Assembly: GCA_902806595.1 (NCBI GenBank)
Contig: CADCXC010000003.1
Coordinates: 1,364,001 to 1,428,000 of the forward strand
Direction: 5' to 3'
Origin: Pyrenopolyporus hunteri
Lineage: Eukaryota > Ascomycota > Sordariomycetes > Xylariales > Hypoxylaceae
DNA: 64,000 nt
Positions 45,938 to 57,216 of the stretch are shown one piece after another; positions within the stretch are counted from its first letter, which is position 1, and each line of letters begins with the position of its first letter. The notes under the pieces were generated by a model, which had not been told where the DNA came from, did no database searches, and saw only the letters and a program-made list of their open reading frames with translations. Made by a program: the position numbers and the translations under genes.

Positions 45938-47804
45938 TCAATCGTCGTCTTCCACTTTGGCACGTTTTGGCTGCCGAGGTTCCCCATCCTGCAACCCATA
46001 ACCTCTCTTTGACGAAGAACTCTGATCCACCTCGGCCATAAATTTGTCCATTTGAAACGGATCGTTGCCGGTGGTGTCCTTCTCGAACTGGACCGGCCCT
46101 TCACGCACCTGTTTCCCACGAAAATTAGCACGAGTCAATCAACAGTAAATATCCGGCAATACTAACCTCGGCGTCTCCCGCCCCCTTGAACGTTCCCTTA
46201 CCCAGAACTTCGCCAAATCGGCTGGTCTTCTGGATTCTGGCCATCTCCCGATCACCGGCTCCTTCGTCCTCGTATTCGTCCATGTTTTGGCTAGGCCTGT
46301 ATATGCTACTGATGGCGTCCTGGGCCGCGAATAGGGGTTTATCATATGGGTTATCTTCGTTTATGCCGCTGTCAAAGCCGCTGGATTGGTTGAATAAGCG
46401 CGAGTCGTACATGGACTCGGCTTGCTGTGTAGGTTTTGCTAGGCCGAGCGCAATCTTCTCGGAGATGTCACGGCCCTGTTCCCTTGCCATGACTTGGATA
46501 CGTCTCTCTGCGCCCATGCGAGATTGGCGAAGTTTACGTTGCTCTTCCCGCCGTTTCTCTTCGCGGGCCTTTTCCCTTTCACGAACTTCCGAGTCGTCGG
46601 TCTCTGAGCCGGAATCCGAGTAACTATAGCTGCGTGAGCGCGACCGTGAGTCGCGAGAGGTCCTTGAGTCGCGACGCCTCGAAGCACCGCCGCGTTCTTC
46701 TCGAGCCTTTTGCGCAAGCATACGCAAATTCTCTTCCTTCTGTGCCTTCTCCTTCTCCGCAAGCCTCTGTTGCATGAGGGCTCGCCGGCGCACTTCCTCG
46801 CGAGCATGCCGGTCCGCCATGAAGAGGGCTTCCGAGAATTGTGCGAACTTGTCGTTGATTGTGACGTCTTGTAAACCTCTACCATCTGCTGCCAAACGCT
46901 TGTCTAGAGGTACCGTAAAACCCTTGCTGTTCTTCCAATTTGATACCGGGGGTGGGATCTTCCACATCTCTTGGTCCTCGGCAGTTAATTTTCGCGGTGG
47001 CGAGTGCATGACGGGCGGAGGAGGGCTAGGGGGGCCTCGTGGGATTTTCTTATGCTTGAACTTGGGCGGTTCCACTATGGCACACAAAATTAGTAATAAG
47101 CACAGCGGAAATGCGTGGACGGAGGCGGTAACAAGTAAACAAGGAATGGTCATACTGGGATCCTTTTGCCTCTCTACGATCTTCATGATGCGGTCCTGCT
47201 TCTTCGAGTTGTCTCCCATCTGATTCGCCGGTGTATAGCGTACGAATGTGGGATCTCTTCGCTGTCCGACGTTGACATTCTTTGGTTTCTGTGCTGCTAC
47301 GGCGCCGCTAACAAGCGCGGCGAGGGCCTTGGCTGTCCGCTCCGTCGTGTCCGCGACCTCCTGCTCGCTGGGTCTGTCTAGGTTGATCTCGCCCGCGTCT
47401 GCGCGTTGCCGAAGCGGAATAAGGTCCTTGAACGATGAATGGATGATCCTTCCTTCACCATGACCCTGCTTCGCGATAGCGTCATACTTGATTTTTCCCG
47501 TAGCGTCGACTTGAATCGCCAGTGCGTTGCTCGTACCCGATTCCTTGCCCATCGACAAAGGGTATTGCGCGACGGGGATCTCGGGGAAAGCACCGCCATC
47601 ACCGAAATCTTCCTGGCCTCGCGGTCTCCATCCTTTCCGTTGGCCGTACGGCGGCGGACCTGTTCTTCGAATAACTATTTGCGACTCGTCTATCTGACCA
47701 GCTCCGACGATTCGGGGACCGCGTTGTTGGGCGTGCACTGGAATATCTTCATCCTCACCGGTGTACTTCGGTTTGGGTAGAGCGGACGCGAGTGACGTCG
47801 CCAT
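45938..47804 (-). CDS. PRP45: Pre-mRNA-processing protein 45 (SNW/SKIP family)
   Basis: Spliceosomal SKIP/SNW1 homologue of the NineTeen-related complex, nuclear. Exons 47804-47156, 47074-46167 and 46108-45938 give 575 aa. The SNW domain is clear: IPPCL-equivalent region lost to the intron boundary at RQKDP|MEPPKFKHKKIPRGPPSPP, then MHSPPRKLTAEDQEMWKIPP, SNWKNSKGFTVPLDKRLAADGRG, and the helical KFAQFSEALFMADRHAREEVR. An RS-like segment (SRDSRSRSRSYSYSDSGS) and a charged helix (KAREEKRREEQRKLRQ) follow, then GLAKP and LFNQSSGFDSG; the C-terminus ends in acidic residues. The 81-nt first intron is a multiple of three and has no stop codon, so reading through it stays in frame and adds 27 residues, including a hydrophobic run. 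Confidence 0.93.
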
Positions 47805-48383
47805 AATGAACGTCGGTCGTCGCGTTTAGGAAATGTTATTTGAAGATGGTCGGGCGAAGTTTGGAGTCTTCAGCAAGTTTAAAATGGTAGGTCAAAGTAC
47901 AAAGTTACTTCCATCAGAGCTTGACATATTACATGTACATGTATTAAAGTGGATACATAGCACAGGCTCAGTTGTGGCTGGGACTTCCGCCACAATTCCA
48001 ACATGTATATAGTGGGTAAGGGTCGCTTAAACGTAGGGTGACTAAAAGTACCTATATATGCGTATAGCCGTATATATGTATCTCCTTTAACATGGAGGTT
48101 TTGTACCGGATGCATCTGTATAGATACCTGTCAATGGTTGAATTACCGATGTCTGACGTTGTCTAGCTACCTACTATATATCATATAGAGGTCACTGCGA
48201 GCGTTTTTCAGGTATCTGGTCCTCTCCTATATTAATTGAAAAGACATCTCTCATCCGATCGTGCCAACAATTCTCACTCCATTTTGACTCCTATGATACA
48301 TAACGCATGAGGTGCCAATGCCTGCCGGTGTTCCAATAGACGCCGCAAAACCAGTCTTAATCTTAACACTCCAAAATCTTCAT
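47805..48383. other. Spacer between PRP45 and the p24 gene
   Basis: AT-rich, with TACC/GGTAC motifs and a 17-bp string (48038-48054) also present upstream of DED1. It holds the PRP45 promoter. No gene seen. Confidence 0.5.
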
Positions 48384-49186
48384 TTACACATAACCCTTCC
48401 GTGCGCCCTGTGACGGTATTAGTAGAGGTCCGGCGATTCACGGACGAGTTCCATACCTGGAAGAAGAACCGGACGACGAAGACCTGTAGAGCCCCCATGC
48501 AAACCACCATCAAGCACTGGATCAAGCTGAAGTTGACGATTCGGGACTCTGTGCTTCGGACGGTGCTGAAATTTCGGTTTTCTCGCGTGCGGAAGTACTT
48601 TTGGTTTCGCGCGATGGTGGACAGTTGGCCAGATATCTTATATATGGATTCTTCGAGGGCCGATGTCTGTTCTGGAGTCGACCCTTGCTTAGATGGGAGC
48701 TGAGCCCGTACCTCGTCCTCGACCTGCGGAGAACGGGTTAGAACGTGCGCATCGCCTAACGAAGAGTAAATCTGGGTACTCACGGAAATCTCAAAATCCA
48801 CGAATTTTTCCGAGTAGGTACTCATTTCATTGTTGAAGCAGAACTTGTACTCGCCGACTTCGTTGGCAGTGAAGACGAAATCGCCCTGGCGCTCTTTCTC
48901 TCCATCCAGAATGATCTTGCCCCCGGGACCGGTAACTTCGTAGTTGATATCGAAGGAGCCTCCGGATTGGACCTGGAGGGAACGGATAATTAGCTGAGGA
49001 ATTGGGAAGGGGTTATGTATAGGGACATACGGCAAAGTAGAAGGCGACTTTAGAGCCTTTCTTTTCAGGTGCCGCGAAGAAGCAGGCCTTTTCGTTGGCC
49101 CCGATCTTGTACGTAAGAGCGGTCGCCGAAACTAGAGAGACAAGGCAGGCAAAGAGCCCGGCCGATAATAAAGTTGCCTTCATCAT
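48384..49186 (-). CDS. p24-family ER-Golgi cargo receptor (EMP24/GP25L)
   Basis: Type I membrane protein of COPII/COPI vesicles. Four exons: 49186-49031, 48972-48784, 48723-48457, 48407-48384; 211 aa. An N-terminal signal peptide (MMKATLLSAGLFACLVSLVSA) precedes the GOLD domain (ALTYKIGANEKACFF, QGDFVFTANEVGEYKFCFNNEMS). A coiled region (SALEESIYKISGQLSTIARN) and the single TM helix (LIQCLMVVCMGALQVFVVRF) follow. The tail is FFQ plus the last exon GARKGYV; the Phe pair is the family's COPII signal. The last exon encodes only seven residues; without this splice the frame would run into about 40 non-family residues. Closest to the yeast Erp2/3/4 type from memory; paralogue not resolved. Divergent from the phosphatase gene. 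Confidence 0.9.
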
Positions 49187-49858
49187 GAATTGTTGTGCGC
49201 GGTCGGAGGTGTGAAGTTGATCAAGACCTTTGGACCTTCAGGACAACTTGTCGCAAGGGTAACGAATTGCGTCTGTTACGCCAGTTGGAACCCTGGCCTG
49301 ACCAGGGGTCGGGTTATTGGTTGGCCCGACTGTTCTCCTGGGGAAGTACCGGTGTACCTTGTTTTGGATGCTTATCATGCAGCGTCCTAATCAAGCAAGC
49401 TTTATTGGCCGAAACAATTCGCCAAGACACGGAACATGGGTCGCGGGTTTCAACCAATGACCCAAGCAATGAGCTTAAAAGCCACTGGCGGGGTCCGTGG
49501 GGAGCTGCAGCCACACATGCAAGTGGATACCTATATCACTCCACTGTCGTCACGACCCAGCTTTGCGACAATCCATACTAATTATCTTATGTAGTTCTTC
49601 GGTAACCTGCGACGGAAATCCCTACATATTACTTCTACAACTTTTTCCATGGCTTTTTCTTATCACCAGTTCCTCACACCATCATAGGCTTCCGGTTTTG
49701 GGGTTTTAATTTTCCCTATTGTAAATCTCATGCTATTTCTTCCTCTTCTTCGCATATAACCAGGATCTCTGCATCTAAACACTTTCGCGATCTGTTCGGC
49801 TTATACGTTTGACGCGACTTTCCCCTTTCCGGGCCCCCAAAATCGTCGGCCGTTCACG
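49187..49858. promoter_or_regulatory. Divergent intergenic region, p24 gene / PhoD-like gene
   Basis: About 670 bp with both promoters and leaders. No TATA box or clear factor site recognised; the half next to the phosphatase is pyrimidine-rich. Confidence 0.4.
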
Positions 49859-51892
49859 ATGGGGGAACAGACGAAGAGAACAGCCGCGATCACGTCCGCG
49901 GGCATTAGAATCGCCTCTATTATCTTCCTACGATGGGTATGGCCTCCCCTTCCACTCCATAACGTCTACTTTACTAACATTGGCAGGTTGCCTTACCCGT
50001 GAGTCGCTACCATCAATGCGTCATGCATATCGAGATATAATCCCCTTCAGCTACTAACGGCTTTAGCCCTTCATTCCGACGATATACACCTTATTCGCGA
50101 TTTACGTTCCATCCTTTATATTGACGTATTTTACTGAATCTAAATATGAACTTGTTGACGAGGTCGATGTAGTCCTGAAGGAGGACATTTTGAATAAAGA
50201 TGATATTGCCAATGGAGCTACGGACGAAGCCGTCGTGGTCGAAGAGGTTAATGTACAGGAGACCGCAGCGATCGTGGAAAAGCCACTGAACCCTTTTAGT
50301 ACTCTTCTAAATGGGGTCCCCAACCCGAAAAGTCTCCTCCTGACGGCATTGACGTTCCTGATCAACGTGGCCTGCGTCGCAATGGTTACGGATATGGTAT
50401 ATTCGCCCCGCTGGTTCCATCCTAGCCATGACCTTTCTTTCGCTCGCGTCGGGTATGTTTCCGATACCGAGGCGAAATTGCTTATCCGGGAACCCGATCA
50501 GTCCAAGATGCCCGTTACGGTTCAAGTTCATATCAAGGATGGCCAATCGCCCATCGACAACACGATGTGGCAGACCGCCGGTAGTATCATGTCGACGTCT
50601 AACGAGACCGACTATACTGCGGTAGTAACAATTCCCTTGGGCCACTCGAAGCAGCGTGTGTATGAATGGACTACTTCGAATAACCATTCAGGCGAATTCA
50701 CATCCGCCCCTAAACCCGGGTCCCTGCCAGAGCTCTTTGATGGGAAGTTTACTTTCCTATCCACCTCGTGCATCGTCCCCCGTCTTCCCTATTCGCCCCT
50801 GGACCATCCCCTAGCCTTCCCAGGCATGAAGCACCTAGCTAAGGTCCTGCCGAGCTTGGGCGCGCAGTTCATGTTGTTCCTCGGTGACTTCATCTACATC
50901 GAAGTACCCCAACGATTCGGCGACTCCGTCGAGCATTACCGCCAGAAATATCGCCAGGTTTACGCCTCTCCCGACTGGCCCGCGGTGGGCCAGAACCTTA
51001 GCTGGATTCATGTGCTCGACGACCACGAGATCTCCAATGACTGGGATTCAAAGTCAACTGGTGTATACGAGACGGCTGTTGACCCTTGGCATCATTACCA
51101 AACTGCGGTAAACCCTCCGGCAGCTAAGAAAGCTGGGAGCCGGGGTTATATTTCGCGCGAAGGGTCTACGTATTTCTCGTTCACACAAGGCCCCGCTAGC
51201 TTTTTCATGCTTGACACCAGAAGCTATCGGTCCAAGAACGCAGAGCCGTTCGATAGTGAAAATAAGACCATGCTTGGCGACACGCAGCTTGAGGACTTCC
51301 TGGATTGGCTACGCCGCCCGGAACCCAAGGGAGTAAAATGGAAGATCGTTGCTAGTTCGGTCCCATTCACAAAGAACTGGAGGGTGAATACGAAGGATAC
51401 CTGGGGCGGGTTCTTGGCTGAGCGTCGCAAGGTCCTTGAGGCTATGTGGGATGCGAGTGACTTAGGTGTAGGCGTTGTAATTCTGTCCGGCGATCGCCAC
51501 GAATTTGGTGCAACGGCGTTTCCACCGCCCAAAGATGGCAAGTGGCCAGTGAATGCGACGGTTCACGAGTTCTCGGCGAGCCCTCTGAACCAGTTCTATT
51601 CCCCCATTCCGACCTACGTACAGACGGATGAGGAAGATATTCAACTACAGTAAGTTATATCAGGATCATCATACAATGACGGCACGTTAACACCGATAGG
51701 TACATAAACGCTGGTAACTCCAAGTTTGGAGCGATCACGATTGAAAAGTTTGCAGAAGGCGAGCAGAGCAGCCTGAAGTACACCGTCTACATCGATGGTG
51801 TTGAAAGATGGAATACCATAATCTTGTCGCCGGAACTCACACACCCCGTCAAAGCCGGGGGCTCTCTCTGGAACAGGCTCCGGGGAATCTAG
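49859..51892 (+). CDS. PhoD-like phosphatase with N-terminal membrane segments
   Basis: Member of the PhoD/metallophosphatase family found in fungi. Four exons: 49859-49936, 49987-49998, 50067-51649, 51700-51892; 621 aa. The second exon is only 12 nt (Val-Ala-Leu-Pro) between a 50-nt and a 68-nt intron. The N-terminus holds hydrophobic helices around residues 15-50 and a third near 105-130 (LLLTALTFLINVACVAMVTDMVY). The catalytic domain begins near residue 135. PhoD-type metal-binding motifs are FLGDFIYIE, VLDDHEISNDWD and LSGDRHEFGAT, with FMLDTRSYRS between. Substrate is not evident: bacterial PhoD is a phosphodiesterase/alkaline phosphatase, the fungal proteins are uncharacterised as far as I know. 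The join of intron 3 (Gln-Tyr) is phase 2. Confidence 0.86.
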
Positions 51893-52432
51893 TCACGTTA
51901 TAACCTCACATATAGTACATACACGGTTCTACTCTTATGAACAAGATATCTACCTAGTTGTGTAGTTGAATATAGGATAATTGGTAAAGGACGATTCTCC
52001 GTCCACGAAAACCTTTGGTGACGGGCGTTAGTTAGGTAGGAGACCATAAGTACCTATTCTTGTTGCTCATTCTAATTACGGGTATTTCCACATCACCCAA
52101 CCGCCCCCTTCTTTCGCGATCCCCACTCCTGATATCCTCCCAGACCCAGATATCGTCATCGGAGCACCCTACACCCATCAAATTATTCCTCATCGGAAAC
52201 GTCCGTACTACACTCAGTCGCCCTACGACCCACCCCACGAAACGATCACATAATCTCACATCGCCCCTCCGCAGCGGCGCCCCCCGGAACACTAAGTGAT
52301 GGCCTAAATAATACCCACTAACCCCATACTCCCCTTTCGGCCCTTTCGGACACTCTGGCATGCTACACGCCTTCATCCCTACCTCCGCCCGGTACGCCTC
52401 GCCAAGTTGCTATTAGCCGCGCATCCGGTCTG
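51893..52432. other. Convergent spacer, phosphatase and two-TM protein
   Basis: 540 bp between convergent 3' ends. Pyrimidine-rich on the plus strand around 52090-52400; open frames on both strands there lack conserved sequence. Confidence 0.45.
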
Positions 52433-54325
52433 CTAGTCTTTCTCCGAAGGCGTCCTTGCGGAAGTACGAGCCAAGCGCTTCCGGCCGCTTTTCTTATACA
52501 CTGCTTCCGCCGATTCTAAACTTTCGTTTACGAGCGTCGTGGAAGCGCGGTGGAGAGACGAACGGGCCCCCGGGGAAGAAGGGGAGAGTTTGTTGGTGGC
52601 GTGGGCGGTTTGAAGAACGGGGGTGTTGAACGGTGTCTTGGGGTGGTTGGAGGACTGGGTGGAACTGTGCGTTCGGCGCGGCGCGGGAGGCCTGTTGTTC
52701 GGGTTTCTTGTCTTGTGTCTCTCCGGCTTAGTATCGCGGCGGTGGGGTGGTGATGGGGAGTTAGCTCCTTTGGATTTCCTTCTGTTTGTTACGTATTCGG
52801 GATTATGATCGTCTTTAACTTCAGGGGTAACGACTGGCCGCCGGGTTCTCGACTTTTGCCTGGGCTGTGGTGAAGATGAGTCGATCGGCGAACTGATATC
52901 AAATGACTCTTCGAATTCAAAAGTAGAGCCCCCCTCCTTTCGCGCGTTAGTCGGGATGGCATCCGCCTTCGGGGGACGAATCTTGAGCTCTAATTTCTCT
53001 ACGAAGCTCTGATACCAATCCCCAAACACATCCTCTTCCAGCCCAGGGACCGGTAAACCAGAAGACTTGTTGAGTATGTAAAGCCCCCCTCCAGCAAGAC
53101 CGTCTTGAAATGCCTCCGCAAAGGCGCGTTGATTGATCCCCTCCGAGATACGCACGAAATATGCCCGAGGGCTCAGGCTTTCCATCCTCTCGCGACCTAC
53201 CCGCAAGCTTTGCGGCGTTGAGTTTGCCGAAGACGTGAGATTCCCGTTGGCGCGAGGCATGTCTCGAGGTCCTTGCGGAGTGGACGGAGGCTGTCGGCCT
53301 CTCTGGCTAGGCAATCCATTTACGTGAGATGCACTCCGTGCTCGCTGTTCTGCGGGCGTGACTTCGAGTTGGAATCGCGGGGGAGGGTCACTGCCATAAT
53401 GAGCCGGGTGGCGAATCGTTGAGCTGCTTGTTACTCCGTCTCTTCTAGGGATCCGTGTTCCCTATAGGTACCTAGTTAGCTGCTAACCCAACTTTTCTAC
53501 TCCCATAGTTAATACATATTACATAGTTAGCCTTACATTCGCATTTGACGGTTGCTGTCCAGTCCTCTTATCGAAGTCATCTTGTACGGGATACGGCGGA
53601 TGAATAGGGGTGATGTTCCCCAGTCCCTCCGATATCGTAGCATCTCCGGGCGAGAAAGAGTTACGCAGAGGGCTAGGAGGCAGGGGACGTTTCTGTCTTG
53701 GCCTTCTCCTTGGTGACTGTGCTAGTTTGTCTTTCTTCCTCCAACTGTTGTTCCTAGGAATCGGATTCCTGGGAGCCCTATACGGTCGTACGTTGGACGG
53801 GGTCTCTAGAGGCCCCCTTTCGTACCTTTCTTGGCCGCTAGGGGGTTGCGTGGTTAATTTGGTCGGTCTTTCTAACTCGGCTGGATTATGCGGTGTCCCC
53901 AGGGGAGGCAAACTTGGTTCGTAGTAGTTGGTTCTATTGTCGATACTATGGCCTTTAGACTTTTCTTTCCGACTTTCATCTAGCGGGGATGGTCTGTCTG
54001 GAACGTCGGGTTTCTCGGCTAGGGGAGGGTAATGCTTCACCCAGTAGAGATACATGCCCCCTATACAGAAGAGGAAAAGAAATATGGCAAGTAAAATAGA
54101 TATCACAACTGTACCTTCGTGAGGTACGGGCTTGTTGAAGACGAGAGTAGAAACGAGAACGGCACCAACAGAGAAGATAATAAGGAACACGACGCAGAAG
54201 GGTATAACTTTATACGTGATATCTCGTACGTAACTAATCCTGCGGGTGCCATGGAATCCAACGCGACCCCTTTCCAGGTCACTTAGAGACGCATTAGCTG
54301 ATGGAATCGTGGCCATGGTAATCAT
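52433..54325 (-). CDS. Two-TM protein of unknown function with long disordered tail
   Basis: I do not recognise this gene. Two open frames join into one gene of 605 aa: exons 54325-53537 and 53461-52433. The reasons for joining are that the downstream frame lacks a start and stays open up to a TAG acceptor with branch point GCTAAC; a GTAAGG donor sits just before the stop of the upstream frame; both boundaries are phase 0 and the intron is 75 nt. Start may be ATG 54325 or 54316. Near residues 35-100 are two hydrophobic helices (IPFCVVFLIIFSVGAVLVS, TVVISILLAIFLFLFCIGGM). Residues ~105-350 are Pro/Arg/Ser-rich and probably disordered. A compact folded-looking segment lies around residues 355-420 (SPRAYFVRISEGINQRAF, GGGLYILNKSSGL, DWYQSFVEKLELKI), then more disordered Lys/Arg/Ser/Pro sequence. 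A membrane-anchored regulator is only a guess. Two separate genes remain possible. Confidence 0.7.
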
Positions 54326-54857
54326 GGTCAAGAACTGGGAAGTATTTCATAATCCTATGCCTCGAAGTCCCTACGCCGTATTTGAATACATAACAAAAAG
54401 ACTCGATAGATGGCTCCCGAACAGTTTTGTATGTTCTACAAGCACGACCCGAGTAGGCTATGATCTAGATGGTTCACAAAGGGGCATAACAAAAGACTCG
54501 GAAAATAGCAGAACACACGATCTTAAGACTTCGTATTATGACACTCACTCCTTCGTAACTCTAATAAAATTGTATTAGGGTCCTATGACTGGTAACGACC
54601 CTTATTGTTAGTGTATCAAGTTATCAATGTGCCACACTTAAGGGAGCTAGGTAATCTTAAGATCTTATAGACTACCAAAAAATAGCACGCTCTGACGTCC
54701 TCATTGACTGCTAATCAAAGACTTGAAATACGGGTATTCAAGGAATAGAAATTAGAAGATTATCCGAATATTTTCTCAGATTTTCAAGAAATGTGCGGAA
54801 ATATTAGAGTACTAGATGGAACGACTGAGGGCTGGACCACATAGAAATCGCTATTAT

Positions 54858-55119
54858 CCACTGTAAATATAGGTCGTATAGTGCTGAAAGCTCTGAAAGT
54901 TACACTGGGCTTTAGCGTATGTCTCGCTATAATTATAGAGCGGCCAAGCGAGCGGCCTTAATGGGATTGAGTCGCTGTAAATTTAAGGTGAACAGCGCCG
55001 TACCACTGTATTTTCATGTGTTATCCGCTGTAATTATAACGAGGGGTTACGGTTGGGTTAGCGCTAAAGCGGCGCTAAAGTGTCTATAATTACAGTGGTT
55101 TCCCCCCGTATTTACAGTG
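54858..55119. repeat. MITE-like element with nested inverted repeats
   Basis: Outer arms CCACTGTAAATATAGG (54858-54873) and CCCGTATTTACAGTGA (reverse complement matches at 13 of 16). Inner arms CCGCTGTAATTATA (55025-55038) and TATAATTACAGTGG (55084-55097) match at 13 of 14. A further copy GTCGCTGTAAATTTAAGG starts at 54971, and CTATAATTATAG (54927-54938) is a perfect palindrome. About 260 bp, AT-rich, non-coding. No clear target-site duplication was found, so the class is undetermined. Confidence 0.5.
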
Positions 55120-55122
55120 AAA

Positions 55123-55237
55123 GGGGCCCTAAGTTATGGAAGTAACTGTGGCGCAGCAAGGAGGTTTAGCCACGGATTTTCGCTTTCGGCCTACGACGGC
55201 TCAAGTTACGGCCTATAACTTCCACTACGACGGCCCC
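55123..55237. repeat. Second inverted pair beside the MITE-like element
   Basis: Left arm GGGGCCCTAAGTTATGGAAGT (55123-55143) and right arm 55218-55237 (ACTTCCACTACGACGGCCCC) are near reverse complements; the match GGGGCC...TGGAAGT is interrupted in the middle. It may be a separate stem or part of the same element. Confidence 0.45.
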
Positions 55238-55462
55238 ATTTCCATCGTATTACACTCACCATTATATTCATTCTCCAAGGGCCATTCTTCCAGTTTGTTG
55301 CATTATTTATACTGACACTCAAGTCGTTTATAATATCAAAAAGCACAAAGCTTATACTCCTTTATTTAGGATCCAGGATGAGCCTCAGCGTATTAAGATG
55401 CAGCAAACGCGTGCTAAGGTCTGTGGTTTGATGGGACATGTTAGTTGGAGTTGAAGCTGACG

Positions 55463-57216
55463 ATGTCCCATAGCCGGGTTACCGGATCTCGCCGCAACTT
55501 GCCATATCCACACCGGCTACAGTTCAGAGCAATGGCAACAGCCACCGAGAAACCTCTCATATCAAGCTCCAGTAGTCATCTAGACTTTTCTTACCCCAAT
55601 GCCAATAATAACCTAAAGCGGACATCACTGTAAGTAGTTAACTTTGAATGGTTACGCGCGTTGACGTGTTCGTAGGAGTATCAATGGTAACACTTGAAAA
55701 GCCCTAACATCTGGTTACGGTACGTAGAATACCCCTAAGTGTTGTATTGGCGGTTAGCTTACTGTCTAAGGGATAACTGCCGATGTACCAGCTGCGTCCA
55801 CCAGGACACCATGCAAAGAAATTTCAATACGTTTGATGTATGTACCCTCTCCATCATGGCCTATGTAGATGCTAAGGTCTACTCAGATACCCGAAGACAT
55901 TCAGCCATCACATATTGAAACGGACCAGAGGGGCGTCAAGATACAGTGTAAGACTCAAGATATATCAATACCCTAGGAAGCACTAGACACTCATCCCGGG
56001 CAGGGTCGGGAGACTCGCATGAAAGCTTCTACCCATGGGACTTTCTTGAATTCTACCTTAGCTCCGATAAAAGATCACCAGAACCTGTCGAGTAGGTCTT
56101 ATCAAAACCAATAACCTATATAGATACCTGTGTCTGACTGATACCGCGTAGGGCGGAGTACTTCGGGGCAAATGGACCGCAAAAGTCACATAACTGGCCG
56201 CCGTCTTTGAAGTATGGTGATTTCTCGGAAAACGAAACCAAGGCAGTCGGACGCCTGACGGATTTCATCGTAAGTGGCCCCCTTTCCGTTCGGCTGTATT
56301 ATCTCGTTCTTATAAGCATAGCTAGAAACGCAACGGCTTCGCATTCGTCACCGAAGTACCAATCGAATCTGCAGAACCAACTGAGAAGCTACTGGAGAAA
56401 ATCGCGTTTATCAGGCAGACACATTACGGCGGCTTCTACGATTTTATTCCGGACCTCGCCCTCGCCGACACCGCTTATACCAACCTAGCACTGGGTGCCC
56501 ATACTGACACGACTTACTTCACTGACCCTGCCGGGCTGCAAGCATTCCATCTCCTCTCCCACACGGGTCCCAGCTCTGAGGTGACCCCTGGTGGAAATCT
56601 AGGGGGTCAATCTCTACTTGTCGATGGATTCTACGCCGCAAGTATCCTCAAGAAAGAGGACCCGAAGGCATTCGAGATACTGAGCCGAGTTAAGCTCCCG
56701 TGGCATGCGAGCGGCAATAAAGGAATCACGATTTCACCGGACAAACTGTATCCAGTTCTCGAGGTTGACGAAAACACTGGTAAGATGCATCGGGTTAGGT
56801 GGAACAATGACGATCGTGGTGTGGTTCCGTTTGAAAACGAGTACTCGCCAGCGGACTGGTATAAGGCGGCAAGGAAATGGCACGACATCTTGAAAAGAGA
56901 TACCATCGAATATTGGTTTCAGCTCAAGCCGGGAAACCTTCTAGGTAAGCCTATACTACATCGTTCAGAAACTCCGCTTACTTTAGCCCAGTCTTCGACA
57001 ATTGGCGAGTCTTGCACGGTAGAAGCGCATTTACTGGGGTGCGGAGGATATGCGGTGGATATAGTGAGTTCAGCTCGTTCCTCTCATTTGCACCGTACCC
57101 CAGATAGTTATGTTATACTAACAGAGAATTCCCCAGTTAATCGGGACGATTTTATCTCGAGATGGAGAAACACTAATTACCCACGGGACGAGATCCTGAA
57201 GCGAGTCATAGGCTAG
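55463..57216 (+). CDS. cbs-1: Trimethyllysine dioxygenase (carnitine biosynthesis)
   Basis: Mitochondrial Fe(II)/2-oxoglutarate dioxygenase making 3-hydroxy-trimethyllysine, step one of carnitine synthesis. Nine exons: 55463-55629, 55702-55719, 55771-55837, 55887-55947, 56004-56091, 56152-56269, 56326-56944, 56992-57063, 57137-57216; 429 aa. Exon 2 is 18 nt and completes PNIWLRDNCRC. The N-terminus is Arg/Ser-rich without acids, as in a mitochondrial presequence (start ATG 55463). The small N-terminal domain has NCRCTSCVHQDTMQRNFNTF (Cys ligand pattern). Catalytic domain: IRQTHYGGFYDF, TAYTNLALGAHTDTTYF (HxD), GGQSLLVDGF, VRWNNDDRG, DNWRVLHGRSAFTG (distal His) and CGGYINRDDFISRWRNTN. Six of eight introns are 50-64 nt. 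Without exon joining the gene looks broken; with it, it is complete. The symbol follows the Neurospora gene name as I remember it. Confidence 0.92.

Larger units (their letters stand above)
54326..55462. other. Divergent spacer with nested inverted repeats
   Basis: 1.1 kb between the two-TM gene and the trimethyllysine dioxygenase. AT-rich with repeated CACTGTAA(A/T) motifs in inverted orientation (54858-55119) and a second stem at 55123-55237. See the separate repeat entries. Confidence 0.55.

Noticed and set aside
55463..57216. Pseudogene interpretation of the trimethyllysine dioxygenase
   Set aside because: The frame first appears broken into short pieces, but nine exons with consensus splice sites restore all conserved motifs.
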